Positions 7,800 to 13,895 of a stretch of 18,428 nt of DNA are shown here, in pieces (positions within the stretch are counted from its first letter, which is position 1; every line of letters starts with the position of its first letter). Location of the stretch: positions 1-18,428 of the forward strand of contig JALSKR010000088.1 in assembly GCA_026988735.1 (NCBI GenBank), in the 5' to 3' direction. The stretch is from Sulfurimonas sp. Lineage in GTDB: Bacteria > Campylobacterota > Campylobacteria > Campylobacterales > Sulfurimonadaceae. The position numbers and the translations under genes are program-made. Below the pieces are notes generated by a model, which saw nothing but the letters and a program-made list of their open reading frames with translations, did not search any database and was not told the origin of the DNA.

Positions 7800-9047
7800 T
7801 TAGTATGTCGGTTGATTGTAAATTACAAAATTTTGGGCAAGCTCTTTGAGTTCTTCTTTTATTTTTGCCTGAAGTTCAGTATTGTTGATATCATCCAAAA
7901 CATCTGCCATTTTATTTGCTATGAGTTCAAACTCTTTTTCTTTCATACCGCGAGATGTAAGGGCAGGTGAACCGACACGTATTCCTGATGTGACAAAAGG
8001 ACTTCTTGTTTCACCCGGAACTGTGTTTTTATTTACAGTGATACCTGCATTTCCCAGTGCTGCATCAGCATCTTTTCCTGAAATTTCACGTCCTACAAAA
8101 CTGACAAGAACAAGATGGTTGTCCGTTCCGCCACTTACGACATCATAGCCGCGTTTCATAAGTACATCAGCCAAAACAGAAGCATTTTTCTTTACCTGTC
8201 TCGCATAATCTTTCCATTCTGGTGCAAGGTTGTGTTTAAAACCAACTGCTTTTGCAGCGATTACATGTACAAGCGGTCCGCCTTGAAGAGCCGGAAAAAT
8301 AGCAGAGTTTATTTTCTTTGCGATATCTTCATCATTTGTCATGATCATACCGCCACGAGGTCCTGCAAGTGTTTTGTGTGTGGTTGTTGTGACTACATGT
8401 GCATGCGGGAATGGACTAGGATGCTCACCTGCGGCTACCAAACCTGCAATGTGCGCAATGTCAGCAAATAAAATAGCACCGACTTCATCAGCAATTTCAC
8501 GAAATTTCTTAAAATCAATTTCACGGGCATACGCAGAAGCCCCACATACGATGATTTTAGGCTGTACAATTTTAGCAATATCTAAAACTCTGTCATAGTT
8601 AATACGTCCGTCAAGTTCAACACCATAGGTGAAGCTGGAGTAGTTTTTTCCTGAAAAACTTGGTTTGGAACCATGTGTCAAGTGTCCGCCATGGCTTAAA
8701 TCCATACCTAAAAGCTTGTCGCCGGCTTTTAAAAGCGCCGCATAAACAGCTCCGTTTGCCTGTGAACCTGAATGTGGCTGTACATTTGCATATTTGCACC
8801 CAAAAAGTTTACATGCTCTGTCTATAGCCAACTGCTCAACGCTGTCTGCATATTCACACCCGCCATAATAACGTTTTGCAGGGTACCCCTCAGCATATTT
8901 GTTTGTAAATACCGAACCCATTGCTTCCATTACTGCCGGAAGTGTGAAGTTTTCACTTGCTATCATTTCGAGGTGGTCAGTCTGTCTCTCTAACTCTTTT
9001 TCGCACAAGTTATAAACTTCTTCATCGTACTCTTTTAAAAAACTCAT
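7800..9047 (-). CDS. glyA: Serine hydroxymethyltransferase
   Basis: PLP enzyme interconverting serine plus tetrahydrofolate with glycine plus 5,10-methylene-tetrahydrofolate, the main source of one-carbon units. The 415-residue length is standard. Landmarks: [15 protein letters not shown] (31-45), [18 protein letters not shown] (49-66), [11 protein letters not shown] (88-98), [14 protein letters not shown] (194-207), and the PLP-lysine motif [14 protein letters not shown] with Lys225. The C-terminal part includes [10 protein letters not shown] and [14 protein letters not shown]. The ATG has AAGGA about 10 nt upstream. It heads the glyA-DUF1882-SPOR-trpE-aroE run. In C. jejuni lysS precedes glyA; here a 270-bp repeat element lies upstream instead. 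Confidence 0.98.
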   Translation of the reverse strand: MSFLKEYDEEVYNLCEKELERQTDHLEMIASENFTLPAVMEAMGSVFTNKYAEGYPAKRYYGGCEYADSVEQLAIDRACKLFGCKYANVQPHSGSQANGAVYAALLKAGDKLLGMDLSHGGHLTHGSKPSFSGKNYSSFTYGVELDGRINYDRVLDIAKIVQPKIIVCGASAYAREIDFKKFREIADEVGAILFADIAHIAGLVAAGEHPSPFPHAHVVTTTTHKTLAGPRGGMIMTNDEDIAKKINSAIFPALQGGPLVHVIAAKAVGFKHNLAPEWKDYARQVKKNASVLADVLMKRGYDVVSGGTDNHLVLVSFVGREISGKDADAALGNAGITVNKNTVPGETRSPFVTSGIRVGSPALTSRGMKEKEFELIANKMADVLDDINNTELQAKIKEELKELAQNFVIYNQPTY

Positions 9048-9173
9048 GGTGTCAAAATCCTTGTAAAAATTAAAAATATATTTATTGTACTGAAAATATA
9101 ATAATATTGTTCTGAATCATGTAAAGGAAAAACTTTAAGTTTGTCTGTGCAATAATGATGAAAGATTTTAATA
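9048..9173. promoter_or_regulatory. Upstream region of glyA, between glyA and the MITE-like element
   Basis: This AT-rich stretch holds no credible ORF. On the minus strand TACAAT (9084-9089) is a possible -10 for glyA, giving a leader of about 30 nt, but no good -35 is seen. AAACTTTAAGTTT at 9130-9142 is a perfect 6+1+6 palindrome of operator size. Before the MITE-like element arrived, this side may also have carried the promoter of the desulforubrerythrin gene; that is inference. Confidence 0.35.
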
Positions 9174-9206
9174 TAAGTGCCTGACAAGAATAAATGACAT
9201 ATTTAA
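9174..9206 (+). repeat. Left terminal inverted repeat of the MITE-like element
   Basis: Begins TAAGTGCCTGACAAGAATAA and pairs with 9410-9443. The first 27 bases match the right end exactly; the rest matches with one indel. A diverged copy of this end, extended to 47 bp, lies in reverse orientation at 10699-10745. Confidence 0.85.
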
Positions 9207-9235
9207 CAACATACAAAGGATTTAGTTTCAAGGCA

Positions 9236-9273
9236 AACTTTTGTTGGCGATGCTAGCATCGTTAACGAAAGTT
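9236..9273. repeat. Near-perfect 38-nt hairpin in arm 1 of the element
   Basis: AACTTTTGTT-GG-CGATGCT faces AGCATCG-TT-AACGAAAGTT. All 19 positions can pair, three of them as G-U. The core CGATGCTAGCATCG (9248-9261) is a perfect palindrome. There is no T-run after it, so it is treated as element structure rather than a terminator. Confidence 0.75.
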
Positions 9274-9409
9274 CAACGCAGGAAATGAGTCCTTTGTATG
9301 CTGCCCTTCGGGTGAAGAGAGAAAATACAATCTAACTTCGTTGAAAACCCTTGAAGCTACTAGTAGCTCCTGCGGATTTTCGCCTTGTATCTTCTATTTT
9401 CTCTTTTCA

Positions 9410-9443
9410 TTAAATTATGTCATTTATTCTTGTCAGGCACTTA
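9410..9443 (-). repeat. Right terminal inverted repeat of the MITE-like element
   Basis: Its reverse complement reads as the left end, with one extra A in the inner part. Its outer TA touches the Shine-Dalgarno AAAGGTG (9443-9449) of the desulforubrerythrin gene. Confidence 0.85.
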
Positions 9444-9454
9444 AAGGTGTTACT

Positions 9455-10111
9455 ATGAGAAAGTATGAAACGTATAGATGTAATAAATGTGGAAATATTG
9501 TAGAAGTACAGGCAGTCGGAGGAGGAGAATTGCATTGTTGTGGTGAGGCAATGGAGATGATTACGCAAAATCTTACGTTAGTCAATCTTATGAAAGCGTT
9601 TGCCGGAGAATCGCAAGCCCGAAACAAATACGAATTTTATGCAAAAGTAGCACAAAAAGAGGGGTACCGAGATATAGCTGCTCATTTTCAAAGAGCGGCA
9701 AATAATGAAAAACAGCATGCAAAATTAGAATTTGCCCTGCACAACAGGCTCAAAAACGCCACTGAAGAGAGTTTTGGCAATACAGCGCAAAACCTGCAGG
9801 ATGCAATCAACGGCGAGCACTATGAAAATTCTGATATGTATCCGGATTTTGCAAAAATTGCCAAAGAAGAGGGTGATACAGAAGCTGCTGCACTCTTTAA
9901 CGCCATAGGAAAAGTAGAAGTTGAACATGAAAAAATGTACACAATGCTTTTAGAAAGACTTACATCCGGACATGAATTTGAAAGTGATGAAGAAGAAGCA
10001 TGGATATGTGAAGTGTGCGGACATGTGCATTATGGAAAAAAACCTCCGAAAAAATGTCCTGTGTGTAAACATCCACAAGAGTATTTTTCAAGACTGGTTG
10101 AAAGTAAATAA
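9455..10111 (+). CDS. Desulforubrerythrin (desulforedoxin - rubrerythrin - rubredoxin fusion)
   Basis: A 218-residue cytoplasmic non-heme iron protein of the type known from C. jejuni (rrc, Cj0012c), which acts as a peroxide reductase. Three domains in order: a desulforedoxin-like Fe(Cys)4 site with Cys9, Cys12, Cys28, Cys29; a four-helix rubrerythrin domain (about 40-170) with diiron ligand motifs GESQARNKYE (51-60), ANNEKQH (82-88), NGEHYE (119-124) and EVEH (155-158); and a C-terminal rubredoxin with CEVCG (185-189) and CPVC (201-204). The start is ATG 9455 with AAAGGTG 5 nt upstream. An in-frame extension to 9341 exists but runs through the MITE-like element and has no family homology. 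No gene lies directly downstream on this strand; the AMMECR1 gene converges from 10136. Confidence 0.93.
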   Translation: MRKYETYRCNKCGNIVEVQAVGGGELHCCGEAMEMITQNLTLVNLMKAFAGESQARNKYEFYAKVAQKEGYRDIAAHFQRAANNEKQHAKLEFALHNRLKNATEESFGNTAQNLQDAINGEHYENSDMYPDFAKIAKEEGDTEAAALFNAIGKVEVEHEKMYTMLLERLTSGHEFESDEEEAWICEVCGHVHYGKKPPKKCPVCKHPQEYFSRLVESK

Positions 10112-10123
10112 GTTTCAAAGAGG

Positions 10124-10155
10124 ATGAAGGAAGTCTTAAAAGACTATCGCTTCAT
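10124..10155. terminator. Weak candidate hairpin between convergent genes
   Basis: ATGAAG (10124-10129) pairs with CTTCAT (10150-10155), enclosing AGTCTT/AAGACT (10132-10145) with a small internal loop. It covers the end of the AMMECR1 gene just after the desulforubrerythrin stop. There is no U-tract, so the terminator role is uncertain. Confidence 0.3.
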
Positions 10156-10690
10156 ATACATAGAGCGTTGCATCTTTGCAATGCTCGGGTGCAATTCCCG
10201 CTTTTTCCACACAGCAGCTTCTGACAAACTGCTCTTTATCCCATCCCATATCTGTTGCAACCTGTGGTAAATAGGTACCGTTTTTTGTACCGTATTCAAT
10301 ATATATTCCATGCTTCCCGACAATGACATCATCAACAGAGTTGACTTTTTTTCTCGGTGTGAGCACTGAAATTTCAATCTCTATATTGTCAAGTTCTTCT
10401 TTTGTGACAGGGTTAAAACGGGTGTCATACCGTGAAGCGGAAATTGCCATATCTATAATGACCTGATAAAGAGGCTCATCCGGTTCAAATCGTCCTATAC
10501 ACCCTCTGAGTCTGCCGTTTTCTTTGAGCGTGACAAAAGCTCCCAAATGCAGTTTGAATTTTGGAGGTACTTTCTCTTCATCGAGGGCAATTTTTCGGTT
10601 ATGTATAACAGCTTCATAAAGCGCTGCTTTTGCTATCTCTTTGAGTGCTTTTTTTTCTTCGTCTGTGAGGTAAAATTCATCTGTGTCCAT
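10136..10690 (-). CDS. AMMECR1-domain protein (AmmeMemoRadiSam system protein A type)
   Basis: A 184-residue soluble protein covering a single AMMECR1 domain. The signature LRGCIGRFEPDEPLYQVI lies near residues 79-96, followed by MAISASRYDTRF, IEIEISVLTPRKKV, and GKHGIYIEYGTKNGTYLPQVA, where family members have GxxGLxLxxxxxxxxFLPQVA. The biochemical role of the family is not established. It often occurs with a Memo-domain protein and a radical SAM protein, neither of which is here. The ATG has a strong AAGGAG 7 nt upstream. That ribosome binding site lies at the inner edge of a MITE-end remnant (10699-10745). The gene converges on the desulforubrerythrin gene. Confidence 0.9.
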   Translation of the reverse strand: MDTDEFYLTDEEKKALKEIAKAALYEAVIHNRKIALDEEKVPPKFKLHLGAFVTLKENGRLRGCIGRFEPDEPLYQVIIDMAISASRYDTRFNPVTKEELDNIEIEISVLTPRKKVNSVDDVIVGKHGIYIEYGTKNGTYLPQVATDMGWDKEQFVRSCCVEKAGIAPEHCKDATLYVYEAIVF

Positions 10691-10698
10691 AATAAAAC

Positions 10699-10745
10699 TC
10701 CTTTATATGTTGTTAAATATGTTATTTATTCTTGTTAGGCACTTA
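10699..10745 (-). repeat. Solo remnant of the MITE left end, forming the leader of the AMMECR1 gene
   Basis: Read on the minus strand, this matches 9174-9220 at 44 of 47 positions, by hand alignment (differences at positions 10, 23 and 41). Similarity stops right after AAAGGA. In the remnant this AAAGGA, with the next base, forms the AAAGGAG Shine-Dalgarno of the AMMECR1 gene. The other end and the interior of the element are absent. Confidence 0.8.
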
Positions 10746-10786
10746 TGTTTTACATATCTTTTACAAACTAATACTACACTTTATAT

Positions 10787-11734
10787 ATGAAAAACAAGAT
10801 AAAATTACTAAAACAAGAAATTGCAAAAGGGGTCATCGGTCATGAAAACATGATTGATGCCCTGCTTATCGGACTTATTACAAACGGACATATACTGCTT
10901 GAAGGAGTTCCCGGTCTCGCAAAAACAACGGCTGTCAATGCTTTGTCAAAAGCATTGAGTCTGGATTTTAAACGTGTGCAGTTTACTCCTGATTTACTGC
11001 CATCAGACATTATCGGAGCAGAAATTTATGATGTCAAATCCGGAGAATTTAAAATCAAACACGGTCCGGTTTTTACAAATTTACTTTTGGCAGATGAGAT
11101 TAACAGAGCACCTGCGAAAGTACAATCGGCACTTTTAGAGGTTATGCAGGAGAGACAGGTTACAATAGGTGATGAAAGTTTTCAAATCAATCCTCCTTTT
11201 TTGGTGCTTGCAACGCAAAATCCGATTGAACAGGAGGGTGCCTATACTTTGCCCGAAGCGCAGTTGGACCGTTTTATGTTTAAAGTAATTGTCGGTTATA
11301 ACACAGAAGATGAAGAGTATTTAATAGCACAAAAAGCTGCAAATGAGACTTTTGAATCCATTGAACCGGTTCTTTTAGCCAGTGAACTCGAAGAGATGAA
11401 AGAAGAGGTAAAAGCTGTTCATATTGAAGAAGAACTGAGTACCTACATCGTAAAACTTGTTTTTGCAACAAGAGATCCGAAAAAATACGGTCTTGAAAAA
11501 TTAGAACGCTATATAGCTTTTGGAGCAAGTCCGCGTGCAACGATAAATATGCTAAAAGCCGTCAAAGCAAGAGCCTATTTACGAGGCAATGATTTTGTTT
11601 CTCCCATAGATATTGCTCTGAGTATAAAAGATGTCCTGCGACACCGTATCATTTTAAGTTATGACGCCATTGCAGAAGGGTTGAGCAGTGATGATATTAT
11701 TCAAACAATCTTAGAATCTATAGAAATACCCTAA
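10787..11734 (+). CDS. MoxR-family AAA+ ATPase
   Basis: First gene of the Bat-type operon. MoxR ATPases act as chaperones that activate or assemble von Willebrand factor A (VWA) partner proteins. Visible motifs: Walker A GVPGLAKTT (40-48), Walker B LLLADEINRAP (99-109), sensor-1 region LATQNPIEQEG (141-151), then PEAQLDRFMF (156-165) and a C-terminal lid with FGASPRATINML and RHRIILSY. The 315-residue length is typical. The ATG at 10787 has no recognisable Shine-Dalgarno. A weak promoter TTGTTA (10732-10737, inside the MITE remnant) with TATCTT at a 17-bp spacing is possible. The gene ends 4 nt before the DUF58 gene. Confidence 0.93.
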   Translation: MKNKIKLLKQEIAKGVIGHENMIDALLIGLITNGHILLEGVPGLAKTTAVNALSKALSLDFKRVQFTPDLLPSDIIGAEIYDVKSGEFKIKHGPVFTNLLLADEINRAPAKVQSALLEVMQERQVTIGDESFQINPPFLVLATQNPIEQEGAYTLPEAQLDRFMFKVIVGYNTEDEEYLIAQKAANETFESIEPVLLASELEEMKEEVKAVHIEEELSTYIVKLVFATRDPKKYGLEKLERYIAFGASPRATINMLKAVKARAYLRGNDFVSPIDIALSIKDVLRHRIILSYDAIAEGLSSDDIIQTILESIEIP

Positions 11735-11738
11735 CAGC

Positions 11739-12599
11739 ATGTTAAAAACACTTTTGGAGTCCAATAAAAAACTTGCACTAATCCTTATCAAAACACAAAG
11801 AGAAGTCTTTAGTAAAATCACTGGGGAAAATATTTCAAAAAGAAGAGGTGAGGGATATGATTTTCAAGAGCTAAGAGAGTATGAAAGCGGAGATGATATA
11901 AGGCATATCGACTGGATTATAAGTGCAAAAACTACAAAACCCTATGTGAAAACTTTTTATCAGCAAAAAGAACTCAATGTAGTAATTGCTCCTTTTTTAT
12001 GCGGTTCACTTCATTTTGGAACACAATTACTGAAAAAGGATTTACTGACTCAAATTTGTGCGTTACTCAGTTACAGTTGTATCAGGCAAAATAATCCGTT
12101 TATGAGTTATATCTGCAGTGATACGCTCTTTTTGTGTACGCAAAAGACAAAACAGCTTTTTGGTGTGCGAAGACTTGTAGAAAAAGTTGACACTTTTGAT
12201 GTTCTTGGAAAAACTTTGGATTATTCATATATAACACAGGCTCTGTACAGACAAATTCAAAGCAAAAGTATTTTGTTTTTAATCGGAGATTTTTTTGATG
12301 CCCACACTTTAAATTTGATGGCATTGAGCCTGAAACATGAGCTTGTCCTTATTATTGTGCGGGATCGTTTTGAAGAAAGTCCCGTGGAACTTGGTGAAAT
12401 AAATATTATCGATCCCTCTTTGGGTGTGAGTGCGGATATAACTTTGGATAAAAGGACGCTTCATTCGTATAGAAAAAAAACAGCACAAAATGATGAAGTA
12501 TTATATAAAAAACTGCAAACAGCAGGTATACGTTTTGTGAAAATTTACACGGATGAAGATCCGGCTGAAAAAATCATTCATTTAATGAGCAGAATATGA
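11739..12599 (+). CDS. DUF58-domain protein of the Bat operon
   Basis: A 286-residue protein without evident membrane helices. The DUF58 signature is GEGYDFQELREYESGDDIRHIDWIIS (37-62), where families carry RxYxxGDDxRxIDWxxS. DUF58 proteins contain a VWA-like fold whose metal-binding motif is usually DxSxS. At the equivalent place this protein has VVIAPFLCGSLHFG (81-94), so the leading Asp is absent and metal coordination is doubtful. It is a likely partner of the upstream MoxR ATPase. The stop overlaps the next start (ATGA at 12596-12599), indicating coupled translation. Confidence 0.88.
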   Translation: MLKTLLESNKKLALILIKTQREVFSKITGENISKRRGEGYDFQELREYESGDDIRHIDWIISAKTTKPYVKTFYQQKELNVVIAPFLCGSLHFGTQLLKKDLLTQICALLSYSCIRQNNPFMSYICSDTLFLCTQKTKQLFGVRRLVEKVDTFDVLGKTLDYSYITQALYRQIQSKSILFLIGDFFDAHTLNLMALSLKHELVLIIVRDRFEESPVELGEINIIDPSLGVSADITLDKRTLHSYRKKTAQNDEVLYKKLQTAGIRFVKIYTDEDPAEKIIHLMSRI

Positions 12600-12988
12600 A
12601 CCAGTTAGAGATAAATGATATTTTTGCTCCTATACCGGTACCGGACAACTCTTTGAATCTGTTAGTGTTTTTTATACTGTTTTTCCTTATACTGCTGTTT
12701 GCACTTTTTTATTTTTATAAAAAAAGAGTGCAAAAAAACAGGAAAGACGAAACATATTATTTAAATATACTGCTGCATGCAAATTTTTACAATGTAAAGC
12801 AAAGTGCATATCTGTTTACCTATTACGGAAGAAAACTGGCAAAAACAAAAGAACAAAAAGAAGAACTTGAACGTATTATTTCACAGCTCTTTGTCTATAA
12901 ATACCAAAAAAAATCTCTGCAAATACCTCAAGAGTTGCAAAAGGAAATAAAGATTTTTTTAGACGAATTAAGAGATTTTTATGCTTGA
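12596..12988 (+). CDS. Small single-pass membrane protein of the Bat operon (DUF4381-like)
   Basis: A 130-residue protein starting INDIFAPIPVPDNS, a Pro-containing periplasmic segment. One hydrophobic helix follows at about 23-42 (LLVFFILFFLILLFALFYFY), then a Lys-rich, mostly helical cytoplasmic region. This architecture and the place between DUF58 and BatA fit the small DUF4381-type proteins of such operons; sequence similarity is weak and the assignment is mainly positional. It overlaps the DUF58 gene by 4 nt and batA by 8 nt. No enzymatic motif is seen. Confidence 0.75.
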   Translation: MNQLEINDIFAPIPVPDNSLNLLVFFILFFLILLFALFYFYKKRVQKNRKDETYYLNILLHANFYNVKQSAYLFTYYGRKLAKTKEQKEELERIISQLFVYKYQKKSLQIPQELQKEIKIFLDELRDFYA

Positions 12989-13895
12989 TTCATTTCATTT
13001 TACATATCCTTTTTTGTTATTACTGTTGCCACTGTTTCTGCTCACCGCTTTACTCTTCAGGCAGGAGAAAGAATCCTACTACATGCCGCATTTTTACCAA
13101 CTGCTGCCGCACGCAGACAAAAAGCACTACGGAAAAGAAATTCTAAAATGGATGATGCTTACATGTATGGTTCTTGCATTGAGCGATCCGGTTATAACAA
13201 AAAAAATAAAAGCGGTAAAAAAGAATGCTGTTGATATAGTGCTTGCCTTGGATACCAGCGGTTCCATGAGCACTTACGGATTTAGTGAAAAAAAGTACAG
13301 GCAAAGCAGGCTCGATGTTGTTAAAGAGGTTGTGCAAAATTTTATAGCTGCAAGAAAGAGAGACAGAATAGGCTTGGTTGTTTTTGGTACAACAGCCGCT
13401 ATAGCCTCTCCTTTGAGTTTTGACAAAGAGGCACAAAAAAGTATAGCAGGTAAGATTGAGGTGGGTGTTCTTGGAAAAAGCACGGCATTGATTGATGGTG
13501 TTGTCTCATCAATAGAGCTTTTAAAAAACTCAAATAGTAAGTCAAAAATCATTATACTGCTGAGTGACGGGGAAGATTCTGCAAGTAAAATTCCGCTTGC
13601 ATTTGCTTTGAAACTGGCAAAAAAATACAGTATAAAAATTTATACCATAACCATAGACAAAAGCTACAGTGATATGATGAAAGTGATTGCAAATAAAAAC
13701 GGTGCCAAAAATTTTGAAGTGCACAATAAAGAAGATTTGGTAAAGGTATACAAAAATATTGACAGCTTGGAAAAGAGTGAACTGGAGTATAACATGCTGC
13801 GTGTGGATGATCATATATATTTTTATTTTTTACTTATTGCACTCTTGTGTGCTGCACTGCTTGTGCCACATGTGAAAAACAAAGGAGTACTCTAA
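12981..13895 (+). CDS. batA: BatA-like VWA-domain membrane protein
   Basis: A 304-residue inner membrane protein. Hydrophobic segments at about 8-26 and 56-68 precede a periplasmic VWA domain (about 84-262), and a final helix lies at about 278-296. The metal-ion-dependent adhesion site is complete: DTSGS (Asp91, Ser93, Ser95), Thr168 in LGKSTALIDG, and Asp196 in ILLSDGED. The family's RIGLVVFG (129-136) is also present. Bat proteins were named for aerotolerance in Bacteroides; their molecular task is not settled, and a MoxR-assisted envelope complex is the usual model. The ATG lies inside the preceding gene, and the stop abuts the batB ATG. Confidence 0.9.
   Translation: MLDSFHFTYPFLLLLLPLFLLTALLFRQEKESYYMPHFYQLLPHADKKHYGKEILKWMMLTCMVLALSDPVITKKIKAVKKNAVDIVLALDTSGSMSTYGFSEKKYRQSRLDVVKEVVQNFIAARKRDRIGLVVFGTTAAIASPLSFDKEAQKSIAGKIEVGVLGKSTALIDGVVSSIELLKNSNSKSKIIILLSDGEDSASKIPLAFALKLAKKYSIKIYTITIDKSYSDMMKVIANKNGAKNFEVHNKEDLVKVYKNIDSLEKSELEYNMLRVDDHIYFYFLLIALLCAALLVPHVKNKGVL

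Larger units (their letters stand above)
9174..9443. mobile_element. MITE-like non-autonomous element, 270 bp, long terminal inverted repeats, TA-flanked
   Basis: The ends are perfect inverted repeats for 27 bp (9174-9200 and 9417-9443), and about 33-34 bp if one single-base indel is allowed. Both tips sit at TA dinucleotides (9174-9175, 9442-9443), as expected for a TA target duplication, though TA is also compatible with the repeat itself. There is no transposase ORF inside. Two folded arms fill the interior: 9210-9300, closed by CATACAAAGGA/TCCTTTGTATG; and 9312-9410, closed by a 16-bp stem with two G-T pairs. Each arm ends in a 14-bp palindrome centred on CTAG (9248-9261 and 9355-9368). 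The element lies 11 bp before the desulforubrerythrin ATG, so apparent coding sequence upstream of that ATG is element sequence. Confidence 0.8.

Noticed and set aside
9236..9273. Rho-independent terminator in the glyA upstream region
   Set aside because: The hairpin is strong but has no T-run on either strand and belongs to the symmetric architecture of the repeat element.
9174..9443. Integron attC site or CRISPR repeat
   Set aside because: No attC core sites or cassette array are seen, and there is no regular repeat-spacer pattern; terminal inverted repeats with TA flanks fit a MITE better.
9341..9454. N-terminal extension of the desulforubrerythrin to a start at 9341
   Set aside because: It translates MITE-like element sequence, has no family homology, and a proper Shine-Dalgarno precedes ATG 9455.
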